Assembly: GCA_004026145.2 (NCBI GenBank)
Contig: CP034980.1
Span: forward strand, 12,255,649 to 12,319,648
From: Takifugu bimaculatus
Taxonomy: Eukaryota > Chordata > Actinopteri > Tetraodontiformes > Tetraodontidae
Length of the DNA: 64,000 nt
Reading direction: 5' to 3'
This document shows, one piece after another, positions 35,361-46,999 of the stretch (the first letter of the stretch is position 1; every line of letters starts with the position of its first letter). Made by a program: the position numbers and the translations under genes. The notes under the pieces are model-generated. The model worked only from the letters and a program-made list of their open reading frames with translations, ran no database searches and was not told the origin of the DNA.

Positions 35361-36482
35361 ATTTTATTGCAAACTTTTATTTTTTTCCCGACATAGTCCA
35401 ATGAAATAGTTCCAACTGTTCTTGGGCAGTCGTACACAAAGCAATCCTGCACAAACTTAAAATTAAGTGTAACAAAAAGATTAGTTTGCTCCAAATCTAA
35501 AACAAAATAAAGAGCGTGTTAACGCCAAGACTGTCTGAAATGTTTTGCTCCAGATTAAAATAAAACACAGACCTCACTGATCCCGTCAGACTTAAAATTT
35601 AAATGCATCACTGGAAATTAAAAACAAACTCGTGGTCATGCTCCTGTCAAAAACCAAAAACAATGTCATAATAGCAAATGAAGAGGGAAAAAATAAACTG
35701 GCTTGAACTTTGAAGACGGACATCATCCCACAATTCAAGTTTAATACTGTTTGATGTTTTGATTCCTTGGGTAGTTTTTAAGAATAGAAACAGACAAACA
35801 GTATAAAGAAATAGCCCTTTTATTTCAGTGAGCTAATAAAGTCAATTGTTTAGCAACATTAATGCCTTGGTAGTCATGCCAAGATTTTAATATGCCTCCA
35901 AAAAATATCCAAGAGTGCACATATTTGTTATTACAGTGATAATGAAAAAAATAAAATAAAAAAATCACTCTTACTTGAACTCAAAAGAATAAGAATGATA
36001 ACGTCCACTGTCTGACTATATTATAAATGGCTACTTCTATTGCAAGACGAAGCGTTCATGATGCTGTCAGCTTATGGCGTGTTTAACTTGTTCAGTGATT
36101 TATGTCCCATCAAATAGTATCAGGTTGGAATCTTAAAGACAGCAGCCCAGTATTCATTTTAAACAGCACAGTCTATAAAAACAATGGGATACCTAAGCCT
36201 AATGGTAAATTAAGCATTTCTATACCTGCATGTAATAATCTGACGCAGAGGCGGGGATGTAAGAAAACTGTTCAGTAAAAATTGTGATGCTGAGATAAGG
36301 TAGTGTTCTTAAGTCCTCTCACTGTCAGATTGTGAATCATTTATGTCCACACAAAAATTAAAACATTTATGAAAACCATAAAAAAAAGATTTCAAACCCC
36401 CTCAACTCTCACAGATGAAGCATTGTCAAGCAGAAGGAAGTCCATGGTGTACCTTCCACTTGTACTTTGCAGTAATTCACTC
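35361..36482. other. Gap between Tc1 fragment and smad5 3' end
   Basis: AT-rich, no gene recognised. A minus-strand AATAAA (TTTATT at 36483-36488) is the nearest signal for smad5. The remaining sequence could also be a longer smad5 3' UTR. Confidence 0.45.
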
Positions 36483-36684
36483 TTTATTGTTATAATCCTC
36501 TTCATTCTTAATTGTCTGTAACATTCTCAGCTATTTAGCCAGGCAGCTGCAGCTGCTGAATTTCCAGCCAGAGTTCAATGTGTCATCCCAAAGATAATGC
36601 ACTTTAGCCAGTAAGACCGTTAATCACTGCAGCCCCGGGGAAAAGGAAACTAGAAAGGACTCCCCAAAGCACTGAAGTCCATCA

Positions 36685-39600
36685 CTAAGACACAGAGGAG
36701 ATCGGGTTAAGAGGAGAACCCATTTGTGTCAACACCTTGTCCAACCACTGAAGCGGCCCGTGCAGATGCACCTCAATCCAGCAGGGGGTGCTTGTGACGT
36801 CCTGTCTGTGGTATTCGGCTCCCCAGCCCTGGAGGAGATTTAAATAAATTAAAAGCATGTTCATAAATGCCTCTTCACCGACAATTCTTGTCACGCCTCC
36901 GGTTTCATCAAGGCCTTACCTTCACAAAGCTCATTCTAATGGTGCACATCTTGGTAAGTTCATAAACAGCCTCAAAGCCATGGTTGACAGACTGAGCCAG
37001 AAGCTGAGCAAACTCCTGGTTGTTGAAAATCTTGAGACTACATCCACTGGGGATCTTACAAACAGTGGTGGGGTGGAAACCGTGGTGGTAATTACAGTTC
37101 CGACTCTGGACAAAAATACTGGTGTCACTAAGGCACTCCGCATACACTTCCCCTCCTACGTAGTACAGATGCACCCCTGGGAAACAGAAGTGGTGATTAG
37201 GACAAGTCCCAAAAAATAAAATTCATACATTTGAGTGGCATCACTCAGCACAGCAGAGAAGACGTACTCCTCCACCTGCGGTATGTAAACCGTACCTTTG
37301 CCAATGTGCCTGCGGGTGTTCTCGATTGTCGAGTTGCGGTTGACATTGGATAAGAGTCCAAGGCAGAAGCGGTTCTTGTTGTTTGAAGGGTCAGTGAAAC
37401 CATCCACCAGCACACTTGTTGATGAGGCCTGATAAGCTTCTCCAACACGATTGTTGAGTTCGTAGTAGACGATGGAACACCAGTGGCTTGGCTCCTCGTA
37501 CTCCACCGGCTGGACATCTAAGCAATCACAGATCACAAAAAGACAAGTGAATCATGGATTTAGTGGCGAAATACCTCCCACACGGGGCAAAAATGGCCCC
37601 AAAAAGTAATTTACAAGTAGTTTTGCCCAGAAATTTTTGGACAAGAGTGCAATTTATCATTTTTCCTCTATACACAAAACATATTTAAAAATAAAAAAAG
37701 ACCGCAGCGCCAACTTTAATTATATTCATCTTCCATTTTCAGGGACAAAGAATTTCAGCCACAGCATTTCCTTTAACAAGCTGTAGTGTATATTTGGAGA
37801 GTTGAAGATCCCCAATAACTTTGTAGTGTCTATGCAGAAGAATAAGCTGAACCTTGCAGTTACTTCTGATCATGGTGTGACTACATGTTCTCCTCACCTC
37901 CCCTCGCTAAGTTAGGCGGCACCAGGCTGCTAGTTGTGTCCATCGACTGGCTCTCCTGACCGAGCTGCTCATCAGGAGGCATGTATGCAGGAGGTGGCGT
38001 GTCAGCTAAGGCAGTAAGAGATGAGCAAGTTCAGTTGTTGATTACACAAACATTCCATTTACATGCACAACATATCAGTGATTAGGTTCACATATGATTC
38101 CCGTACCGACCCACATAAATATAGTGAGCTACCTTTATTAGTGTATTTACAACTGATGTTACTGCTCCTGTGCAGCACAAATACTGTAATACATATGGAA
38201 ATGGTACAGATTTTTTTGTTTAGGGGGATATCCTGACAACCAAAACAATGTATTAAAATGTAAAAGCAAAAATGTGTATCTGCATTTTACAGGATACCCA
38301 ACCGTTCAATAGTAGCCAATCTAGGGCTGTTCCTCAGGAATACAGTTGTTTGTCAGTGATCTTTACTGTGCACATACAGAATGTTTAACATCAGATAACA
38401 AAAATGACATCACAAGGTGGTTCCACACAGGTCAGAGCATTATACCCCCAACTGCTTAACTTACCCTGAGTTAAAAGCTAATAATGGGCATTAATAAGCA
38501 TTTACACTAATCATTTACCTTTTATGAGCTTTGCTTCATAACAGTTGATGTTTCACTAGCGTGGGCATTAACTCTGTTCCGTTGTTCCTACCACAGTGTG
38601 CTGTGACTGATCATTGTAGATTTGGCACAGGGTTACTATTTTTATACTGCCCCTGGAAATACCGTGCCCTCCAGCAATGTGTGAGGCAGTTCCTCCTATT
38701 CCCACGTCATGTGTGGCCATATAGCCAACATAAAATGATGCCCAGGAGAGCTTGACTTTATGCTAGAATCACACTGGCAAAACTTGTCGAGGTCTCCTGA
38801 ACCCATAGGAGTCTACTCCTGTACTTCAGGTGTAAATACCAGTTATCAGTTCACTTCATATACATTTACTGCTGACATTAAAACAGCTGCATAAGCTTCA
38901 GTCCTCAGAAGCCTAAAGCATATGCAGCTGGTTTAATGTCAGTGTATGAGCACGTGACTGGTCATGCACACAATTACATTGATTGTGTTAACCCTGTTAG
39001 ACTACTTGTTGTTAGCATTAAAAGCTGATTCAAAGCAGGAAAGCTAAATGAAAATACCTGGAAGTTGGAATGGACTGGATGGCCCTGAGCTGGCAGGAGA
39101 ATTGGGATAAGTACCACTGCTGGCTGGAGATGAAGGATATGGAGAATTGGGAGAGATGGGGAAAGAGCTGCCTCCCCCGGTGTTACTACTGCCACCCCCA
39201 CTGTGCGGCTGCTGAAAGGACTCTGGAAAGGTTGCGTTCAGTGGCATGTGTGGTTCATTGTGAGTGAGATTGCGGAATTGGACCAGCAAGCTGTGCTGTG
39301 GATTGAACTCGCTGTGACGTGGTACCAGGACAGGAGGGAGCACTGCACACAGGACAGGGTGGGGAGAGAAAAAACAAGTTTCTCTTTAACAGGAGCACAG
39401 ACGCCATCCCATAGTAAATGCCTACTAATACAGTTTGGTTTTAAATATTAAGACATGTTATTGTTGGCGACGGCCCTGTTTTTTGACAGTAACCTGTAAT
39501 GGTTAGTGATATAGCATATATGAAGACAGAGGACAGCAGAGTGGAGCAGCAATAACTGGGAGCTGGGAACTAAGTGGTTTAGAAAGCTGCACCCCATTAG

Positions 39601-40102
39601 GGATGTCTAATGCATATAATCTAATAAGACCTGGAAAAAGCAAACCATATTGATTTTTTTGTGAAATGAAAGGAGCGGAGGGTGGTTGGATGTACTCACC
39701 AGGACTCTCCACTCGCTTGTAGTGATATGGGTTGATGCACACCTCCTTCTGTTTGGAGCCAAATGGATACTCACACGCCTCCAAGGGCTTTAACTCGTGG
39801 TGGGACTGGAGGTCTGGCCAGCGCCACACTCTGCAGTAGATCACGTGAGGTAAACCTTTTCTGTGAGAAACCTGCAGCCGGCCATCGAGTGACCGTGGAA
39901 TGGTGACACATTTGCTGGGCTGCCCGGGGCAGCTCAGAGCTTTCTCCAGGTCTTCCATGGCGCCTTTCTTCTTCTTTAGTTTTTTCACCAGTGCATCCAC
40001 AGCCTTCTCTGCCCATTTCTCCTCCTCATCTCCCTGTTTCCAGCCGAGCAGCCGTTTAACTGCTGGGCTTGTGAATGAAAAAAGGCTTGACATGGAGGTC
40101 AT
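36685..40102 (-). CDS. smad5: SMAD5, BMP receptor-regulated SMAD
   Basis: Six coding exons, minus strand: 40102-39700, 39342-39058, 38005-37898, 37517-37296, 37176-36920 and 36828-36685, giving 472 residues (human SMAD5 465). It is a receptor-regulated SMAD: BMP type I receptors phosphorylate it, it joins SMAD4 and moves to the nucleus to regulate genes. The MH1 domain, in the first exon, includes WAEKAVDALVKKLKKKKGAM and the DNA-binding hairpin SLDGRLQVSHRKGLPHVIYC. The linker has SPNSPYPSSPASSGTYPNSP (MAPK-type SP sites) and the PPAY motif bound by SMURF WW domains. MH2 begins near HWCSIVYYELNNRVGEAY and includes IFVQSRNCNYHHGFHP. The C-terminus is the receptor target SSVS. The MTSMSSLFSFTSPAVKRLLG start matches SMAD5 rather than SMAD1 or SMAD9. 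The linker carries an extra Gly/Ser-rich insertion. Confidence 0.95.
38872..38942. ncRNA. miRNA-sized stem-loop in smad5 intron
   Basis: Two 27-base arms (38872-38898 and 38916-38942) pair at 25 positions, separated by a 17-base loop, 71 bases in all. The arms begin CTGACATTAAA and end with its complement. Flanks (tcatatac / tgtatgag) may extend the stem with a bulge. Size and near-perfect pairing fit a pre-miRNA hairpin or a very small inverted-repeat transposon. I do not recognise a known mature miRNA. Strand unknown, since both strands fold. Confidence 0.35.
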
Positions 40103-43100
40103 GCTTGAGGTTGTAGATTAGGGGAAAAAAACAAGGGAGGATTTCTGCAGCAGCAGGTCACTCCAGGAGGAAGAGAAACATCTAGAGCCCCCACCCCACT
40201 GATGAGATTCAGCTTTTGCCAATAGCCTCAAACAGCGTGTGAATGTGTGGTCAGTGAGAGAAACCACTTGAATGTCTGTCTCTGAGGCTGCTGGAGCCGA
40301 GGGGTGGGGTAGGAGAGAGCAGAGGACAGGAAGCTGGCGAGGGTGGGGAGTCAGCAAGCAGGACACAGCTGCTGCTGCTCAGGAAGGACGCTTCAGCACA
40401 GTGCCCCGAATTTTGGTTCCTAGCGCTGACACAGGTAGGGTGTTGAGGAACAAAAAGAAGTCAATTCCCAGCACCTCTGTGGGCTGAGCGGGGATTAAAG
40501 CAGCCCTCCTTCTGTGCTGCACCAGGCTTCTGCAACAGGAAAACGCACAATTAGTCACACGTTACCTGGAAACAATTGTTTAAAAAAATAAGAAAGGGCT
40601 TAATAGGGAATTTCTTTAGGGAATCTTGTGACAAACAACAGGAAAGTCCTTTGTCTTTGTAGATCACCTACTTCTTTGGTACCAATGACCTGACACATGT
40701 GCACACAAACACATTAACACTGTATCACACTGTATCACTGACACTGTATCCTAAATGCACCAGCAGGATCCAATATTGATCTTAGAAAGATTCTTAAAAA
40801 TGACCTACGAAAAAAAGAAAAAAAGAAACACCAAACATTGCTTTGAAGAATATACACAAGTGAAACCAATCCCTACATCATATACACATATTGTATTAGA
40901 GATACAGACAAATAAGAATAGATAATGATCGCATCGCACAGCACACATGCTGGAGGCATTGTTATGGTATGTATCTGTATGTATAGCTGCAACCTGGAGT
41001 CCATCACTGCTGTTTACAGATGATGGAAGTAAACAGCGGAGCGGCTTCTGAAACACAGATCTATAATCTGCTCACATTTAGATGAGATAAACTAGTGTGT
41101 CACAGTGCAGCTGGAATTAATAGAATATCTTACAAAAGCCACGTCAGTCACCCGATTTTGAATACAGACGGTAGGATGATGATTAAATCACATGAATACC
41201 TGTCTATAAAAGTGTTTATAAAGAGACCTAAAATAATTCACTGACCTTGCAGCCTTATCTCTCCGGGGTAGGTTGTTCCAAAGTCGAGGGGCCCTGACCG
41301 TAAAGTGCCGTTCTGTTTAAGCCTTTTACATCGACTTTGGAACAACCAAAAGAGTCTAAAAGAGGATCCCGGGCTGCAGGCCGGCTTGGCTGGTGTGGGG
41401 TCAACAGCTCTTGGACCTAAACACGGCTGTAAAGTAACCGGTGACTTTTTAAAAATTCTAAAATGGACACGCTACTGCTGCTGCTGCTACAGGGAGACCA
41501 GTCATCCATTAAAACCTGTGCAAAGACTCACTGCAATGATTTGAGTTACTCAGGGGGGAAACGGGGCAGGCAGGAAAGTCTTTCTCCAGGTCAAACGGTT
41601 ACAGGATGGTTTTTATCTGGACATTGATCTGATGCTGGACGGAGAGATTCGACTCAAACGTTAGCACAGATTTCTGGCAGTACGTTTTTAGGACAGGGGA
41701 ATAAAAGAGATTTGATGGGTTGAACACTAGGATTCCTGTGTTTAATCGTCTGGGGTCATCCGTCAGTCCTCTGCCTCGGGGCAGTGGTGAGCAGCAGCAA
41801 GACTTCCTGGGTCAAAGGGTCTCAACGGAAGACACATCTGTGTGCCACACTAAACAGAAATGAGACATTATGTTGTCAAAGAGGTTCACCAAGCGGGAGC
41901 AAATAAATAGGAATGGGAATCTTAAAAAAAAACACTGTTAACGTGAGTCAAGGACGAGGCAATCACAAGGGTCAATTGTGACTTTAAGGGGGATTTATCC
42001 AAGCTATGGATTACCACAAAGCAACCGGACAATAAATTAGACACAATACCTTTAAAACTGAATAGAAAACGCACTTCTTAAACTTTAGCTAAAGCGGTTA
42101 ATATACGGGTCAATTTGTCCCGGTATTATTAAATCCTGTGGGAGCGGGTGGGGATTTTTTGGGAGGCAAAATAGACTGCAATCAATCTTGAAACACTGTT
42201 TTGTCACAAATCTACTTCAGTGGTTCAGAGAAGAAATGTGACAAAAATGTGTCAAGTCTCAATCCGGACCAGGCGTTCGATGGATAAATAATCCCGACGC
42301 AAAAGAGAGATTATTAACGAAAAACCCACGTCAAACTTGCTGAAAAATATATGAATGTAGTTTTACAGCTCCTCCGACATCACTATGCCTTTTAAACTGT
42401 CTAAAATGGGACAGCATCAGCAAAGTCTTGCCTTGGTCGCAAGCTAAAGTAGGAGCGACAATTTGCTAACAACTTTAGCCAACCCACAACAATTTGGGTT
42501 GAGCCTGTCGCTAACCACATATCAAGAGCCACCCAAGACGATGTAGCACTATCCAGGGTCGAAAGGAATAGTTCGGTCTGTTAAATATAACTGTGTGAGT
42601 CAGAATTTTCCACCTCTTAATGTTTATCCAGAGTCACTTCTCCCTTCCTCCATTCCAGAAACTTTGTGAACTCCACAACTGAGCCCTCCGAGAGAAAGTG
42701 CACAAGCGATGCCGCAGCATATCCTGCCAATCAGCGCCAACGTTCCCGACACGCTCTCACCTACCTTTTAACAACCTACTCAGTCGCCATCCTCCGAGTG
42801 TTTCTAATGTTTAACAACCGATCGAACTGGGGGGGGGGGGAAATCTTTTCAACATCTTTCACTATCATCTCTCTCCAACCATGTTCTCCCCATTTTTAAC
42901 GCACAGCGTGAAGGGGCGGACTGCGTATCACTCCGCTAGGCAACAAACTAGTGCTCGCTTTTAAACTGCAGCCGGAGATCATTTGCGATTTACGTGCATT
43001 TTTAAGCGTCACTCCATCGCTAAGATTAGAGCTACTGGTACTATATCATTTTACAAAGACAGAATATTAAGTAGCTAACTTCGTAAAACATGTATCCATT

Positions 43101-43400
43101 CCCAATACAGATCCCAGTGGATGAAGTTTTTCTACCTTTGATGACTTCGAACAGACTTCCGAGTCCACAAACCTCAAAAAAATATCTATACAACAGCAGA
43201 AACAGAGGAAACCCGTGGATTATATAGGTTTAGTTCTTACAGTGGTCGCGCCTCGGTCCTTAAGCGTGTCACAAGTTCTTGGCTACTCTCGGAAGTCGCA
43301 ATTGGAGCGTCGCGGTCTACAAGCAGCAGAGAGCGCAGAATGGAACAGGAAGCAGACCGAGGGCGTGTTTATTACCACAGCGCCGCCTACAGGCCAGGAG
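40103..43400. other. smad5 leader intron and promoter region
   Basis: No coding gene supported. It should hold the smad5 5' noncoding exon(s) and promoter; the GC-richer part near 42900-43300 is the best candidate, but I could not fix exon limits. An acceptor-like CTGCTGCAG lies about 45 bases upstream of the smad5 ATG on the minus strand. An inverted-repeat element lies at 41271-41347. Confidence 0.45.
41271..41347. repeat. Perfect inverted repeat, 17-base arms
   Basis: GGTTGTTCCAAAGTCGA (41271-41287) and its exact complement (41331-41347) flank 43 bases. The surrounding 'ggggccctgaccgtaaagtg' and 'gggtcaacagctcttggacc' text looks like a dispersed fish repeat; family not assigned. Confidence 0.65.
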
Positions 43401-43840
43401 CCGCAACCAGCCTTTCTTATCGGTCAGAATCGGAAAATGCTCCAGGTGAATAAAATATTTTTCCTACGCTATTTTATATTTACCTCATTCTATACAATAT
43501 CTCATCATTGTCACAAAGACAAAAACTACAAAAGCAGCCGTAGCAACAGCGTCAGTCACAGATGTCGACATGAAGTAAGGCAATCACACGTGATCCAGTA
43601 CGGAAGAGTCATAAGTCAATAAGAGCCATAGTTGTGTGTGTGTGTGTATATATATATATATAGGAGCCATGCTGTTGTATTGAGCTATATCAAAATCAGT
43701 GTTTCTAATCTTTTTCCTTTATGTAAAGTAGACTAAAACAGACAGAAGTATGGAGGTAGTTCTAAACACACTAAACTACAGAACAAGATGTGTTGATGTT
43801 TGATAAATCAGTGTACTTTAGTCAGAGCTCTGCTATCAGT

Positions 43841-43854
43841 TTTATTTATTTATT
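43841..43854 (-). terminator. cfap100: cfap100 polyadenylation signal cluster
   Basis: TTTATTTATTTATT on the plus strand is a row of overlapping AATAAA signals for the minus-strand cfap100 transcript, about 50 bases past the stop. Confidence 0.6.
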
Positions 43855-43903
43855 TTGTAGTAAGTCAAGCTAACACACATCCAGTTTTTTGTATTTTTTC
43901 TTT

Positions 43904-46900
43904 TCACTCAGTGTCATCAGAAGCGTAGAGGAATGTGGTGTCCATTTCAGCCGGTCTGCGGTCCACTCTGCACACTTTGACCTTCTGGGCAACAGGGACA
44001 GATTTTTTCATGACCTTTTTCTCAACCTGAAAGAAAAAGATGTGAAAATGAAGCCTTCCTGTATGCTTTGACTGCGTCATCTTATTTGATTGCACAGAAT
44101 TCACAAATATAATACCAATTTCCTATTGTGACATATTCAACAAATACAGAAACTGAAGTCAGTGCAGCTTATTGGAGAAGTTACAGTCACAAATAATAGC
44201 TATTGTTATTGTTTATTAAAGACAGTAGACAATTATGGGCTTGGCATTACAAAGAATATCCTACTTTTTTCTTAGCTTCGGAGCGCATTCTCTCATCATA
44301 TTTCCTCATTCTTTCCTCTTGTTTCTCTCTCTGCTCTCTCAGCTTTTCTTCACGTTGTCTGTCATAAGTTTAAAAAAAGGAGACTTTTAATGCACACACA
44401 CACACACACACACACACAATCTAGAGAGAAGTATGACAAACCTGGTCCTCCTCTCATGATTCATTATCTTATTCAGTGTTTTTAAATTGTCTTCAGGGAT
44501 GCTGTTGAGGCTCTGGAGCACTGAAGACACGTGGCTTTCAATTTGGGTTAACTTGTCCAAGGTGCTGATGTTGGTGGCCCCATCGTCCACACAGCAGGAG
44601 TAAACCTCACCTACCTTGTGGTCTAAAGCTTCCAACATGCTGTCCTGTGAATAAAGGAGGTTTTATTTTTAACCACAGCAATGTTTCTATGCTTGTGTAA
44701 TTCCCTCGTGTCTTTGTTCCTCCATCTGGAGCACACTGGGAGTTACATTAGAATGTAGCCTCCATTTTGTGTCCCTACCTGGTTTGTTGTATTCAGCGAT
44801 CCGAGGATTTGAACCTTCTCCTTGAGCCTGGCACCTCTTTCCTTCGCCTTGATTATTTTTTGGTGCATATCACTGATCTGTATTTGTAGTGGTTCTTCAT
44901 CCTTTTCACTGCATTTGGTAAATAGAATTTCATGAGTGGTCACAGGGGTGCCAAATATAAGCTGTAATAATAATAATTTGAGGGTTTGCCTGTAATTTAT
45001 GCCTTTAAAAATTTATTTTCAGGAACCTATATTAAGGGTTTAATTATTTCGTCCATTTGTAGCAGTAAAGTCAGACTGAGGTTCTAACAACTGTCATGAT
45101 GTTTACATGTTGTTTTTAGTTGTCTCGATGGTCTGTTGGAGCTCTTTTAATGTCTTTTCCACCTTTGTGGAAATATTAAACAGAGAGAGGTTCTGTTGTG
45201 TCAGCTCTGTGACCAGATCCAGAAGCTGCTGTGGATCAGTGAAGAACAGATCCAGATCATCCTGCAGAAATCAACCCAAAAAAAAAAAAAAAATCACACA
45301 ACGCAATAAATACAAGATTTACAGTTCCACAAAGGATTATGTGAATGATTCAGAAAGCTACAATTCACTCTTTCAGAAAAGCGACCTCGGCTTCCAAGAT
45401 GTCTTCTATTTCCTGGTCATTGGCTTCCTTTTCTCTAGAGAGAAAGTTTTAGTTTCAGGTGCAAAGTGTGAAAATTCTGCAAGAGTGTTTTCAGCAGTGT
45501 TTTAGAGTCAAGACAAATCTGTAAACAGTGTTTCATGTGAAAAATATCTGCTCTTTGTGATTGTTCATTTTTATATTTATTCACCAAGTATTAACGTGTT
45601 CAAAAACATTTATTGCAGCTTCTTATCACCAAATCCACTTGTGTGGAATGATTATTTTATACTAAGGTCTTTAGAAATGTTATAACCTAATTTATTTACA
45701 GCATTCAAAAATTGCTATTCTTTTCTTACTGTGTGTCACTCTGTGTTTGGGGCAGGCTGGAGTCTTCCATGGAGGGTGTCTCTCCTCCTGGAGAGAAGGA
45801 AACCTCACTGTCCACACCTGTTAACACATTCTGTATTATCACACTATCACACACGGCCCCTTTTGTAGAAAAGAACTCCTTAGACCAAATCGCAACATTA
45901 ACAAATGTGTCTTCGGTCCTCACAGTGATGCTGATTCCCTTAGTTTTAAATGTACGTGCCTTTAACTCTCTTGGTCGTGGTCCTGTGGGCCTCCTGCCAC
46001 TCTGGAGGAGACAGCTTAAAGAGAAGCTCTTTGTATCTCTTATAGTCGGTCAGTGTCTCTTCAAACTTGCTCATTTCACTACAATCATAGGGTTTAATCT
46101 GGATTAGATGACAAATCCATTTGTAATTCTGCATTTCTTCACCAAAAACTGAAATAAGCGATGTGTTTGCTCTTCCATTATGAGAGTAATACCTTTTTAT
46201 TGTGACTATTTCAGTTGTCAGCCTCTTGATCTCAGCATTCTTCATCTGTTTGGTCCTGGCTTCTTTTTCAAAACTGCCAGTGGAGAAAACAACAGAGCGT
46301 TTAAATCATTACAAGAACCAAGTCTCGCACGTTACATTAAAAAAGGAAGCACGATTATGATCCCAGCCAGTATCGGGTGAGCTCACAATGTCCTGGCTTC
46401 CACAGACTTTTTCTCATTCTCCTTGAGGAACTCTTCAAACTTGAGATTCTCCCTCTCGAGGACCTGTTCCAGCTGTTTCACTCGTTTCTCCTCTTTTTCA
46501 ATGGCCAGGTCCATCTTTGAAATCTCCCTCGTCTTTACTGTCAGAGACAACTGTTGATCAGAGAGAGAGCACGTGACAAAACAATTATTGTTAATGAGCA
46601 GGTTGATATCATCAATAATCAATCAAATCTGTGCATAATAGATTGCGGGGAAACATTGAATTGGATAAATGTTACTTGATACTGGATGTACTTGCCTCCA
46701 ACAATGCCTTCTGTCGTTCAGTGGCAATCAAATCATGTTTGCTGTCCTTTGTCATATTTTCTGGAGACAGATATTGGAGGTAAATTAACATTTACATTAG
46801 TCAGTGATCACCGTATGCCATATGCAGAGCTTCGACACCAGTAGACGATGACACACCTCTTTTCATCAGGGCCATCCTTAACTCGTGTCTGCTGGCTGCC

Positions 46901-46992
46901 AGTTCAGCCGGAACCGTCTTGTTCCTGAGTTGGTCATTCTCCAGCTCCCTCTTATCCTCCACTACGCTCGTCATGTTTGCTGTGTGGATCAT
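43904..46992 (-). CDS. cfap100: cilia- and flagella-associated protein 100 (CCDC37)
   Basis: Twelve exons, minus strand: 46992-46857, 46760-46696, 46550-46387, 46273-46193, 46078-45960, 45787-45730, 45434-45386, 45261-45107, 44908-44779, 44644-44442, 44358-44265 and 44026-43904. They total 1,377 bases, 458 residues. CFAP100 (FAP100 in Chlamydomonas) is a coiled-coil protein of the modified inner-arm dynein I1/f tether region of motile cilia. The DUF4200 coiled coil covers exons 2-5 (RVKQLEQVLERENLKFEEFL; SKFEETLTDYKRYKELLFKL-SPPEW). LFFTDPQQLLDLVTELTQQN is the family hallmark; later come MLEALDHKVGEVYSCC and a basic coil. It is shorter than human (about 611), mostly at the N-terminus, so an upstream exon may be missed. 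One intron clearly has a GC donor (46695). The junction after 45960 is uncertain and needs a second GC donor to keep frame. Start could also be 46974. Confidence 0.88.
46551..46695 (-). other. cfap100: GC-AG intron in cfap100
   Basis: The minus strand reads TTG TTG GAG followed by GCAAGT; the acceptor CAACAG precedes TTG TCT CTG. The phase-0 join gives ALLELSLTVKTREISKMD, which lines up with the mammalian coiled coil. The nearest GT breaks the phase. Confidence 0.8.
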
Positions 46993-46999
46993 CTGCTCA

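Noticed and set aside
36685..40102. Assignment to smad1 or smad9
   Set aside because: MTSMSSLFSFTSP start and the linker order fit SMAD5 best; a phylogeny would settle it.
45931..45955. 25-base GT...AG segment in cfap100 as a genuine ultra-short intron
   Set aside because: Far below the length vertebrate spliceosomes normally accept; a longer frame-consistent intron is available, so kept only as a remark in the findings.
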